NCBI GenBank assembly: GCA_009923895.1
Contig: RFSP01000075.1
Location: 1-8,090 of the forward strand
Length of the DNA: 8,090 nucleotides
Direction: 5' to 3'
DNA from: Betaproteobacteria bacterium
Lineage (GTDB): Bacteria; Pseudomonadota; Gammaproteobacteria; Burkholderiales; Burkholderiaceae_C
The position numbers and the translations under genes were made by a program. Under the pieces are notes generated by a model. The model saw only the letters and a list, made by a program, of their open reading frames with translations. It was not told the origin of the DNA and searched no databases. Below, in pieces: positions 1 through 5,384 of the stretch. How positions within the stretch are numbered: the first letter of the stretch is position 1; every line of letters begins with the position of its first letter.

Positions 1-848
1 TGCATGTGAACTTCAAAATCGATCCCAAGGGCCGGGATCTGATTCGAGCGAGCATCACGCGCAGCTATCGCGCACCGGACCTCAGCCGCCTCATGGCCCG
101 ACCCAGCATCAGCACGGCCTATCCCATCGACAAACCCAACCCCGAAATCTCGCCCGATCGCGTTGGCAACCCCGCTCTGCAACCCGAGTTGTCGCTGGGC
201 ATGGACTTGGCCTTTGAAAAATACTTCACTCCGGGCGGGGTCTTCAGTGTGGGCGTATTTCGGCGCGACATCAAAGGCCTGGTGCGCAATGCGCTTTCCT
301 TCGGACCGGTCCCTTGGGCCAGTGCGCCCCGTTGGGTTTCTCGGCCCGTCAATTTGGACCACGCCACCTCCTCGGGCCTTGAAATGGAAGTCAAGGGGCG
401 CTTGACCGAGCTTTGGCCACAACTGCAAGCACCCGTCGGCTTGAGCCTTCGCAGCGCACTGAGTTTTTATCGATCCAAAGTCGATGGCATCCCGGGGCCT
501 GACAATCGGCTGGAGAGCCAGCAACCGTGGTCATGGACGGCTGGTTTTGACCATCAATGGGCGGGGTCTCCTTTGGGTTTTGGCGGCAACCTGGCTTTCA
601 CGCCGCAGTACGGGGTACAGCAGACGGTGGAACAACACTTCGAGCAGATGCGCACACGCAATGTGGACGTCTACATGACTTGGGCGTTCTCGCGGGAGGC
701 CATCTTGAGGGCATCGGTCAACAACCTTTGGCCCTCTGACACCGTCAATCGCACCACGTTGACCGATGTGAGCGGCCTGTTGCAAGGCAGTTTCAATCGA
801 TCGACGGTGCATCCCAACTTCAACGTCAACTTGACCCTCAAGTTCTGA
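1..848 (+). CDS. TonB-dependent outer-membrane receptor, C-terminal part (5' end outside window)
   Basis: The reading frame is open from the left edge (first full codon at 3) to TGA at 846-848, giving about 281 residues. This is the end of a TonB-dependent receptor, an outer-membrane beta-barrel that imports ligands such as metal chelates, cobalamin or other nutrients using energy from TonB-ExbB-ExbD. Visible hallmarks are the barrel segment with SYRAPDLSRL, the NPALQPE motif typical of these barrels, alternating amphipathic strands (for example GVFSVGVFRRDIKGLV), a late ASVNNLW segment, and the terminal NLTLKF. The final phenylalanine is the usual signal for BAM-dependent barrel assembly. 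The plug domain, TonB box and signal peptide lie outside the window, so the substrate cannot be inferred. The GTG at 6 is not a credible start, because the homologous barrel pattern is already under way there. The stop overlaps the next gene by one base. Confidence 0.85.
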   Translation, partial: HVNFKIDPKGRDLIRASITRSYRAPDLSRLMARPSISTAYPIDKPNPEISPDRVGNPALQPELSLGMDLAFEKYFTPGGVFSVGVFRRDIKGLVRNALSFGPVPWASAPRWVSRPVNLDHATSSGLEMEVKGRLTELWPQLQAPVGLSLRSALSFYRSKVDGIPGPDNRLESQQPWSWTAGFDHQWAGSPLGFGGNLAFTPQYGVQQTVEQHFEQMRTRNVDVYMTWAFSREAILRASVNNLWPSDTVNRTTLTDVSGLLQGSFNRSTVHPNFNVNLTLKF

Positions 849-1921
849 TGAGAGCCCTGAGTATTCACGCCGGTCCCAGAGCGTTCAAGCACATCCAGTC
901 AAGCGGTCTGTCGGCGCAAGACGTGCGTCTCATTCCTGCGGCCGCCGGTGGGCCCAAGGGCCTCGTGCTCAATCCGCTGGACCGGTTCATCTTTGGCCAC
1001 TGGTTAAAAGGTGCTGGCCCAGTTTTGCATTTGGCAGGAGCGTCCATCGGTGCCTGGCGCATGGCTTGTGCCTGTTTGCCCGACGCGGAAGCAGCGCTGG
1101 CGCAGCTCGCCCAGGACTACATCGACCAAGACTATGAACACGAGCCCGGCAAAGCCCCCACGGCGCAAGTTGTGACCCGCATGTTCGGTCGCGCCATCGA
1201 GTCTCGTTTGGGCGCTCGCGCTCAAGAGATCCTCTCGCATCCCCAGCGGCGCTTGCATGTCTTTGCCAGTCACGGCCGTCGACTGCTGTCACGCGAGGGC
1301 CGGTGGCGCACCCCGGTGGGCTACGCCGCGGCCTTCGCCGCCAATGCGGTGAGCCGGCGTGCGCTGGGAGGGTGGATGGAGCGGGTCGTTTTCAGCGACC
1401 CTCGCACACCGCTGCCCATGGCATTGGATGATTTTCGCAGCCAGCAAGCGCACTTGAGTCCCTTGAATTTGTCTCAGGCCATTCTGGCCAGTTGCTCCAT
1501 ACCGTTTTGGTTGCAAGCCGTTCACGACATTCCGGGGGGGCCACCGGGTGCGTACTGGGATGGCGGTATCACCGATTACCACCTGCATTTGCCTTATGCC
1601 AGCATGGACGAAGGCCTGGTGCTGTATCCCCATTTTCAGTCCCAGGTGGTGCCCGGTTGGTTGGACAAGGTGTGGAAACAGCGCCACAAGGCCACTTCGG
1701 CCTTGGACAACGTGGTGGTGCTTTCCCCGCGACAGGAGTGGGTTCAGACCTTGCCCCAAGGCAAGTTGCCAGACCGCAAGGATTTCCAGTCCTTCGGCGA
1801 TGACCTGCCCGCCCGGCAGCGGGTGTGGCGTCAAGCCTTGGCGCAAAGCCAGCAACTGGCCGATGAGTTCGCTCAGTTCACCCTTTCGCCGTCACCCCGT
1901 CTCATCGAGCCCCTGGTGTAA
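848..1921 (+). CDS. patatin-like phospholipase family protein
   Basis: This is a 357-residue protein of the patatin-like serine hydrolase (acyl hydrolase/phospholipase) family. The motifs appear in the expected order: a glycine-rich oxyanion-hole loop AAAGGPKG (residues 31-38), the nucleophile elbow GASIG (64-68, Ser66), and the catalytic-dyad aspartate in YWDGG (Asp238). An ILASCSIPFW segment (about 212-221) matches the conserved Ser-x-Pro region of patatins. The N-terminus with HAGP followed by IPAAAGGPK fits a proteobacterial subfamily I recognise only as 'patatin-like phospholipase family protein'. No signal peptide or membrane segment is apparent, so it is probably cytoplasmic or membrane-associated. 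The ATG at 848 lies in TGATG, overlapping the receptor stop. No clear Shine-Dalgarno precedes it, which suggests translational coupling. The intact motifs imply an active lipid acyl hydrolase, but the substrate is unknown. Confidence 0.85.
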   Translation: MRALSIHAGPRAFKHIQSSGLSAQDVRLIPAAAGGPKGLVLNPLDRFIFGHWLKGAGPVLHLAGASIGAWRMACACLPDAEAALAQLAQDYIDQDYEHEPGKAPTAQVVTRMFGRAIESRLGARAQEILSHPQRRLHVFASHGRRLLSREGRWRTPVGYAAAFAANAVSRRALGGWMERVVFSDPRTPLPMALDDFRSQQAHLSPLNLSQAILASCSIPFWLQAVHDIPGGPPGAYWDGGITDYHLHLPYASMDEGLVLYPHFQSQVVPGWLDKVWKQRHKATSALDNVVVLSPRQEWVQTLPQGKLPDRKDFQSFGDDLPARQRVWRQALAQSQQLADEFAQFTLSPSPRLIEPLV

Positions 1922-1924
1922 AAT
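1919..1924 (+). promoter_or_regulatory. candidate -10 box of the thrS operon promoter
   Basis: TAAAAT sits in the sequence GGTGTAAAATTTC and overlaps the stop codon of the upstream hydrolase. It is about 36 bases before the leader ORF and is the best -10-like hexamer in the leader. No convincing TTGACA-like -35 box is present at the normal 16-18 base spacing, so this is a weak call based mainly on position and on the local AT-rich shift. Confidence 0.3.
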
Positions 1925-1959
1925 TTCTGCTTCAAACAATTCACAAGGGCGAGAAAGGC

Positions 1960-2034
1960 ATGACGGTTATGACACCGCGAACTCCTTGGAGTTTGTCGAC
2001 TTGGGCGAAGTCGGCCGCGCGGTTTCGTCCCTGA
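1960..2034 (+). CDS. putative thrS leader peptide (24 codons, four Thr)
   Basis: A 24-codon ORF runs from ATG 1960 to TGA 2032-2034 in the thrS leader. It begins MTVMTPRTPW and contains threonine at codons 2, 5, 8 and 14 (ACG, ACA, ACT, ACT). Threonine is the most frequent residue; there are also two Trp codons. Purine-rich sequence just upstream (AAGGGCGAGAAAGG, 1945-1958) can serve as a Shine-Dalgarno, either for ATG 1960 or for the in-frame ATG at 1969, which would give 21 codons and three Thr. The fourth Thr codon (1999-2001) lies in the 5' arm of a small hairpin. The stop codon is placed so that a terminating ribosome would cover the antiterminator segment at 2013-2020. This arrangement is what a ribosome-mediated attenuator needs. 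The peptide itself probably has no function beyond being translated. The Thr enrichment is moderate, so the sensing specificity is inferred. Confidence 0.5.
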   Translation: MTVMTPRTPWSLSTWAKSAARFRP

Positions 2035-2085
2035 CCTTTTTCACTCTCGATGACTTGAACAAGCGCGGCCCCTGGCCGCGTTTTT
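1997..2085 (+). promoter_or_regulatory. putative terminator/antiterminator switch upstream of thrS
   Basis: Four segments with mutually exclusive pairing can be read directly. Segment 1 is CGACTT (1997-2002), which pairs with AAGTCG (2008-2013) around a 5-base loop. Segment 2 continues as GGCCGCGC (2013-2020). Segment 3 is GCGCGGCC (2063-2070). Segment 4 is GGCCGCG (2074-2080). Segments 3 and 4 make the terminator. Segment 2 repeats the sequence of segment 4 and pairs with segment 3 over 8 perfect base pairs, giving an antiterminator. A ribosome stalled at the Thr codon in segment 1 would leave segment 2 free, so transcription would continue into thrS. A ribosome reaching the leader stop would cover segment 2 and let the terminator form. 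The pairings are seen in the sequence; the mechanism is inferred from classical amino-acid attenuators. Confidence 0.6.
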
Positions 2086-2090
2086 GTTGT
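2061..2090 (+). terminator. intrinsic terminator (attenuator) just before thrS
   Basis: A GC-only 7-bp stem, CGCGGCC (2064-2070) with GGCCGCG (2074-2080), closes a 3-base loop CCT. TTTTTGTTGTT follows directly (2081-2091). A G-U and two A-U pairs can extend the base of the stem. It lies between the hydrolase stop and the thrS start, only 14 bases before the thrS ATG and upstream of its Shine-Dalgarno. Because it is downstream of the candidate promoter and leader ORF, it fits an attenuator better than a terminator of the upstream gene. Confidence 0.82.
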
Positions 2091-2104
2091 TCCGGAGCCT
2101 TTGA

Positions 2105-4012
2105 ATGATCACCATCACCTTGCCCGATGGCGCGCAGCGCCAGTTTGCAGAGCCGATCTCGGTGGCCGGCGTGGCCGCGTCCATTGGGCCGGGGTTGGCC
2201 AAATCTGCCTTGGCCGGCCGCGTGGACGGCCAACTGGTGGACAGCAGTTTTGTCATCCAATCAGACGCCCAACTGGCCATCGTGACCGACAAGGACGCCG
2301 ATGGGCTAGAGCTCATCCGGCATTCCACCGCCCATCTGCTGGCCTATGCGGTCAAAGAACTCTTTCCTGATGCGCAGGTCACCATCGGCCCGGTCATTGA
2401 GAACGGCTTCTATTACGACTTTTCCTACAAGCGTCCCTTCACGCCCGAAGATTTGACCGCCATTGAAGCCCGCATGGCCGAGTTGGCAAAAAAGGACGAA
2501 ACGGTGGTGCGCCGAGTGCTGCCGCGCGATGAGGCTGTTGCGCACTTCAAGGCCCTGGGCGAGCATTACAAAGCCGAGATCATTGGGGGCATTCCCGCCG
2601 ATCAAGACGTCTCCCTTTATCGGGAAGGGGGCTTTGAAGACCTTTGCCGCGGTCCCCACGTCCCCAGCACCGGAAAGCTCAAGCACTTCAAATTGATGAA
2701 AGTGGCCGGTGCTTATTGGCGCGGAGACCATCGCAATGAGATGTTGCAGCGCATTTACGGCACGGCTTGGGCCACCAAGGACGATCTGCAAAAGTACTTG
2801 CTCATGCTGGAGGAAGCTGAAAAACGCGACCACCGCAAACTCGGTCGAGAGCTTGACCTGTTCCACATCGATGACCACGCGCCCGGGGTGGTGTTTTGGC
2901 ATCCCAAGGGATGGTCGGTCTGGCAAAGCGTGGAGCAATACATGCGCCAGGTCTATCGCGACAACGGATACCAGGAGGTCAAAGGGCCACAGCTGCTGGA
3001 TCAGTCGCTTTGGGAAAAAACCGGTCACTGGGACAAGTACCGGGACAACATGTTCACCACCGAGAGCGAAAAGCGCGACTACGCGCTCAAGCCCATGAAC
3101 TGTCCGGGCCACATCCTCATCTTCAAGCAGGGCATCAAGAGCTACCGCGACCTGCCCCTGCGTTATGGCGAATTTGGTCAATGCCATCGCAATGAGCCCA
3201 CGGGGGGCCTGCACGGCATCATGCGGGTGCGCGGCTTCACCCAAGATGACGGCCATATCTTCTGCACCGAAGACATGATCCTTGATGAATGTGTCACCTA
3301 CACGACCCTGCTGCAGAAGGTCTATGCCGACTTTGGCTTCACCGACATCCTCTACAAGGTCGCCACCCGGCCCCAGGCTCGAATCGGCTCCGACGACATT
3401 TGGGACAAAGCCGAGCACGCCTTGATGGAAAGTCTGCGCCGCTCGGGGGTGGAATTTGTCATCGCGCCAGGCGATGGCGCCTTTTACGGTCCGAAGATCG
3501 AGTACACGCTCAAAGACGCTTTGGGCCGCCAGTGGCAGTGCGGCACCATGCAGGTGGATTTCTCCATGGCCGAGCGTCTGGATGCCGAGTACGTGGCCGA
3601 AGACAGTTCGCGTCGCCACCCGGTCATGCTGCACCGCGCCATCGTGGGGAGTTTGGAGCGATTCATTGGCATTTTGATCGAGCAACACGCCGGCGCGCTG
3701 CCAGCCTGGCTCGCGCCCACCCAGGCAGTGGTGGCCTGCATCACCGATTCCCAGGCCGATTTTGCGCAAGAAGTGGTGAAAACGCTGCAAAAACAAGGGG
3801 TTAGGGCGTCTGCAGACCTCAGAAACGAGAAAATTACGTATAAAATCCGGGAGCATTCAATGCAAAAGGTCCCGTTTATCCTGGTCGTGGGCGACAAGGA
3901 AAAGGCAAACGGGACCGTTGCTGTGCGCGCTCGAGGCAATCAAGACCTCGGGGTGATGCCGCTTTCAGCTTTTATTTCCAAGCTGTCTGACGTGATCGCC
4001 ACCAAGGCTTGA
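2105..4012 (+). CDS. thrS: threonyl-tRNA synthetase
   Basis: The 635-residue product matches full-length bacterial ThrRS (E. coli is 642). It charges tRNA-Thr with threonine in the cytoplasm. Domains in order are an N-terminal TGS domain (about 1-61), the second additional editing domain that removes misacylated serine (HSTAH at 73-77 and CRGPH at 181-185 supply its His/Cys set), the class II catalytic core, and a C-terminal anticodon-binding domain (about 537-635). The three active-site zinc ligands appear as Cys333 in MNCPGH, His384 in DDGHIFC and His510 in MLHRAIVG. Motif 2 contains CHRNEP (Arg362), and motif 3 is HRAIVGSLERFIG. GGAG at 2094-2097 lies 7 bases before the ATG. The gene opens the operon and follows an intrinsic terminator with antiterminator potential. 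It appears complete and unremarkable in sequence. Confidence 0.98.
   Translation: MITITLPDGAQRQFAEPISVAGVAASIGPGLAKSALAGRVDGQLVDSSFVIQSDAQLAIVTDKDADGLELIRHSTAHLLAYAVKELFPDAQVTIGPVIENGFYYDFSYKRPFTPEDLTAIEARMAELAKKDETVVRRVLPRDEAVAHFKALGEHYKAEIIGGIPADQDVSLYREGGFEDLCRGPHVPSTGKLKHFKLMKVAGAYWRGDHRNEMLQRIYGTAWATKDDLQKYLLMLEEAEKRDHRKLGRELDLFHIDDHAPGVVFWHPKGWSVWQSVEQYMRQVYRDNGYQEVKGPQLLDQSLWEKTGHWDKYRDNMFTTESEKRDYALKPMNCPGHILIFKQGIKSYRDLPLRYGEFGQCHRNEPTGGLHGIMRVRGFTQDDGHIFCTEDMILDECVTYTTLLQKVYADFGFTDILYKVATRPQARIGSDDIWDKAEHALMESLRRSGVEFVIAPGDGAFYGPKIEYTLKDALGRQWQCGTMQVDFSMAERLDAEYVAEDSSRRHPVMLHRAIVGSLERFIGILIEQHAGALPAWLAPTQAVVACITDSQADFAQEVVKTLQKQGVRASADLRNEKITYKIREHSMQKVPFILVVGDKEKANGTVAVRARGNQDLGVMPLSAFISKLSDVIATKA
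3839..3846 (+). promoter_or_regulatory. possible internal promoter for infC inside thrS
   Basis: TATAAAAT stands out within otherwise GC-rich coding sequence, about 260 bases before infC. The codons here encode the conserved KITYKIREH of ThrRS but use AT-ending choices (AAA, ATT, TAT, AAA). In E. coli, infC is known to be served by promoters inside thrS. No good -35 hexamer is visible, and the conserved protein motif itself favours AT-rich codons, so this is tentative. Confidence 0.2.
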
Positions 4013-4040
4013 TTTGGCATTTTTGAAAGAGAGCTTTGGC

Positions 4041-4100
4041 GTGCACCTGATGTTGAATAGAGCGGCCTGTTTTTGCCTTGGGGCTGCGCAAGGGGTTTGA
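4041..4100 (+). other. short upstream ORF ending 3 bases before the infC start
   Basis: An ORF from GTG 4041 (19 codons), or from the in-frame ATG 4050 (16 codons), ends at TGA 4098-4100. It is in the same frame as infC and stops 3 bases before its ATC. AGAGAG at 4028-4033 lies 7 bases before the GTG. The peptide would be VHLMLNRAACF followed by CLGAAQGV, with no recognisable function. If translated, ribosomes would traverse the infC Shine-Dalgarno and stop next to the weak start codon, which could couple translation. It may equally be chance. Confidence 0.2.
4090..4095 (+). promoter_or_regulatory. infC Shine-Dalgarno, fixes the ATC start
   Basis: AAGGGG lies 8 bases before ATC 4104 but 23 bases before the first in-frame ATG (4119), which has no purine-rich sequence in range. 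Together with the in-frame stop at 4098-4100, this leaves ATC 4104 as the best-supported start. Confidence 0.75.
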
Positions 4101-4103
4101 ACC

Positions 4104-4655
4104 ATCGCTACCACTTTCATGGACCGGCGTGTTCCCAATGTGGAACGCAAGCACAGGCTGAATCGCGAAATCATGGTGCCGCAAGTGCGGCTCAACGGAA
4201 TCGACAACGAGCCCTTGGGTATCGTGTCCACTTTAGAGGCCCTGCGCATGGCAGGTGAACTCGATGTGGACTTGGTCGAGATTGCCGCCATGGCCGATCC
4301 CCCCGTCTGCCGGTTGATGGATTACGGCAAGTTCAAGTACCAGGAGCAAAAGAAAGCCGCTGAAGCCAAAGCCAAGCAAAAAGTCATCGAAATCAAAGAG
4401 GTCAAGTTCCGCCCCGGTACCGACGAGGGGGACTACAACATCAAGATGCGCAACTTGCGCCGCTTCATTGCAGAAGACGGTGACAAGGGCAAAGTGACTT
4501 TGAGGTTCAGAGGCCGCGAAATTACTCACCAAGATATCGGCATGCGTCTTCTGGAGCGCATCCGCGATGAACTCGCTGATGTGTCTGTGGTGGAACACAT
4601 GCCCAAACTCGAAGGACGCCAAATGATCATGGTCCTGGCGCCCAAGAGAAAGTAA
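4104..4655 (+). CDS. infC: translation initiation factor IF-3 (ATC start codon)
   Basis: The product has 183 residues, close to the normal length (E. coli 180). IF3 binds the 30S subunit, prevents premature 50S joining, and checks start-codon and initiator-tRNA pairing. The N-terminal domain contains ERKHRLNREI and the family signature region RLMDYGKFKY (residues 70-79). A lysine/alanine-rich linker helix (about 80-98) leads to the C-terminal domain with KFRPGTDE, KMRNLRRF and LRFRGRE (133-139). Starting at the first ATG (4119) would drop five residues and leave the gene without a ribosome-binding site. The ATC at 4104 has AAGGGG at ideal spacing, and an in-frame TGA at 4098-4100 blocks anything further upstream. 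IF3 genes are known for AUU/AUC-type starts that let IF3 repress its own translation, so the same autoregulation is expected here. Confidence 0.96.
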   Translation: MATTFMDRRVPNVERKHRLNREIMVPQVRLNGIDNEPLGIVSTLEALRMAGELDVDLVEIAAMADPPVCRLMDYGKFKYQEQKKAAEAKAKQKVIEIKEVKFRPGTDEGDYNIKMRNLRRFIAEDGDKGKVTLRFRGREITHQDIGMRLLERIRDELADVSVVEHMPKLEGRQMIMVLAPKRK

Positions 4656-4660
4656 GAACG

Positions 4661-4725
4661 GACCTGATCACAAAAAGCCGCTGCAGGCCAAACAAGTACC
4701 GCATCTGCGGTCGCCTGCTGAGGTC
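4661..4725 (+). promoter_or_regulatory. nested RNA stem structure before rpmI, candidate ribosomal-protein operator
   Basis: The 86-base gap between infC and rpmI holds three nested inverted repeats: GACCT (4661-4665) with AGGTC (4721-4725), GCAGGC (4683-4688) with GCCTGC (4713-4718), and CCGC (4699-4702) with GCGG (4707-4710). The structure ends 6 bases before the rpmI Shine-Dalgarno. In E. coli, L20 represses rpmI-rplT by binding RNA in the infC-rpmI region, so an analogous operator is plausible. The arms are short and the internal loops uneven, so the fold needs covariation support. Confidence 0.35.
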
Positions 4726-4741
4726 ACCAACAGGAGCAGTC

Positions 4742-4945
4742 ATGCCCAAGATGAAGACGAAGAAAAGCGCTGCCAAGCGCTTCCGGGTGCGCCCGGGTGG
4801 CACCGTGAAGCGGGGCCAGGCGTTCAAGCGCCACATCCTCACCAAGAAGAGCACCACCCGCAAGCGCCATTTGCGCGGCGCGGCCAATGTGCATGAGACC
4901 AACATGGGCCACATCGCTGCGATGTTGCCTTTTGCTGGCCTGTAA
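4742..4945 (+). CDS. rpmI: 50S ribosomal protein L35
   Basis: This is a 67-residue, strongly basic protein beginning MPKMKTKKSAAKRF, the L35 signature. It continues with the conserved KRHILTKKSTTRKRHLRG block and ends HIAAMLPFAGL. Length and sequence are standard for bacterial L35, a small 23S rRNA-binding protein of the large subunit. AGGAG at 4732-4736 is 5 bases before the ATG. The gene lies between infC and rplT as in other proteobacteria, and is probably translated together with rplT, which begins 26 bases after its TAA. Confidence 0.97.
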   Translation: MPKMKTKKSAAKRFRVRPGGTVKRGQAFKRHILTKKSTTRKRHLRGAANVHETNMGHIAAMLPFAGL

Positions 4946-4971
4946 ACCACCACGGATCAAGGAGCACACAC

Positions 4972-5328
4972 ATGCCTCGCGTCAAACGTGGTGTCACCGC
5001 ACACGCTCGCCACAAAAAGATTCTCGCCCTGGCCAAGGGCTTCCGCGGTCGTCGCAAGAACGTCTTTCGCATCGCCAAACAGGCGGTGATGAAGGCGGGC
5101 CAGTACGCCTACCGTGACCGTCGCGCCCGCAAGCGGGTCTTCCGCCAACTCTGGATTGCCCGTATCAATGCGGCGTCCCGGGAGATGGGCGTGACATACA
5201 GCCGTTTCATGGCCGGCCTCAAGAAGGCGCAGATCGACATCGACCGCAAAGTTCTGGCCGATTTGGCTGTCAACGATCCTGCCGCCTTCGGCAGCATCGT
5301 CGAGAAGGTCAAGGCCCAGCTCAGCTGA
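4972..5328 (+). CDS. rplT: 50S ribosomal protein L20
   Basis: The 118-residue product is full-length L20, an early-assembly 23S rRNA-binding protein. It begins MPRVKRGVTAHARHKK and contains the conserved AKGFRGRRKNVFRIAKQAV, YAYRDRRARKRVFRQLWI and RINAASREMG blocks. AAGGAG at 4959-4964 lies 7 bases before the ATG, the strongest Shine-Dalgarno in the operon. In E. coli, L20 is also the autogenous repressor of rpmI-rplT. The last part of the gene carries a strong RNA hairpin (5273-5300), and an intrinsic terminator follows 15 bases after the stop. Confidence 0.98.
   Translation: MPRVKRGVTAHARHKKILALAKGFRGRRKNVFRIAKQAVMKAGQYAYRDRRARKRVFRQLWIARINAASREMGVTYSRFMAGLKKAQIDIDRKVLADLAVNDPAAFGSIVEKVKAQLS
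5273..5300 (+). other. strong RNA hairpin inside the 3' end of rplT
   Basis: ACGAT, C, CTGCCG, loop CCTT, CGGCAG, C, ATCGT form an 11-bp stem interrupted by one C/C mismatch. It lies in the codons for NDPAAFGSIV near the end of rplT. There is no U-tract, so it is not a terminator. It could stabilise the upstream mRNA, slow ribosomes before the rplT-pheS junction, or be coincidental. Confidence 0.4.
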
Positions 5329-5342
5329 GTTCGATAGAACTG

Positions 5343-5370
5343 AAAATGGCCGTCCCCGAGACGGCCTTTT
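5343..5370 (+). terminator. intrinsic terminator between rplT and pheS
   Basis: AAAAT precedes a perfect 7-bp stem, GGCCGTC (5348-5354) with GACGGCC (5360-5366), around the loop CCCGA. TTTT follows (5367-5370). It separates the ribosomal-protein part of the operon from pheST and lies 23 bases before the pheS ATG. No promoter fits in the remaining gap, so pheST expression probably depends on read-through here or on a promoter further upstream. E. coli also has an attenuating terminator at this junction. Confidence 0.85.
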
Positions 5371-5384
5371 CATTTGTCCCATAG
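5346..5384 (+). other. mini-ORF overlapping the rplT-pheS terminator
   Basis: ATG 5346 opens a 12-codon ORF, MAVPETAFSFVP, ending at TAG 5382-5384, in frame with pheS and 9 bases before it. It holds two TTT Phe codons within and just after the terminator U-tract. It recalls the position of the E. coli pheM leader but has no Shine-Dalgarno. Its codons lie inside the terminator rather than upstream of it, so classical attenuation would not work. Reinitiation from the rplT stop, 17 bases upstream, is conceivable. Confidence 0.18.

Noticed and set aside
1922..2104. T-box riboswitch or tRNA-Thr-mimicking translational operator for thrS
   Set aside because: I see no T-box sequence and no anticodon-like loop. 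The small hairpin loop GGGCG does not match a Thr anticodon, and the terminator points to transcription control.
1548..2108. 186-codon plus-strand frame spanning the hydrolase end and the thrS leader
   Set aside because: Most of it is an out-of-frame reading of the hydrolase. It crosses the terminator and overlaps the thrS start, with no start signal of its own.
2306..3856. 516-codon open frame on the minus strand opposite thrS
   Set aside because: It lies wholly inside a clear thrS gene, has no recognisable motifs, and is explained by codon-position bias in GC-rich coding sequence.
4023..4058. Promoter before infC using TTGAAA (4023-4028) and TTGAAT (4053-4058)
   Set aside because: The 24-base spacing is too long, and no hexamer at 16-18 bases resembles a -10 box.
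4062..4087. Terminator in the thrS-infC gap (GCGGCC with GGCTGC)
   Set aside because: The stem includes a G-U pair and a 14-base loop, and no U-tract follows it. The TTTTT run lies within the loop.
4119..4655. infC starting at the first ATG
   Set aside because: There is no Shine-Dalgarno in range, whereas the ATC 15 bases upstream has an ideal one and restores the normal IF3 N-terminus.
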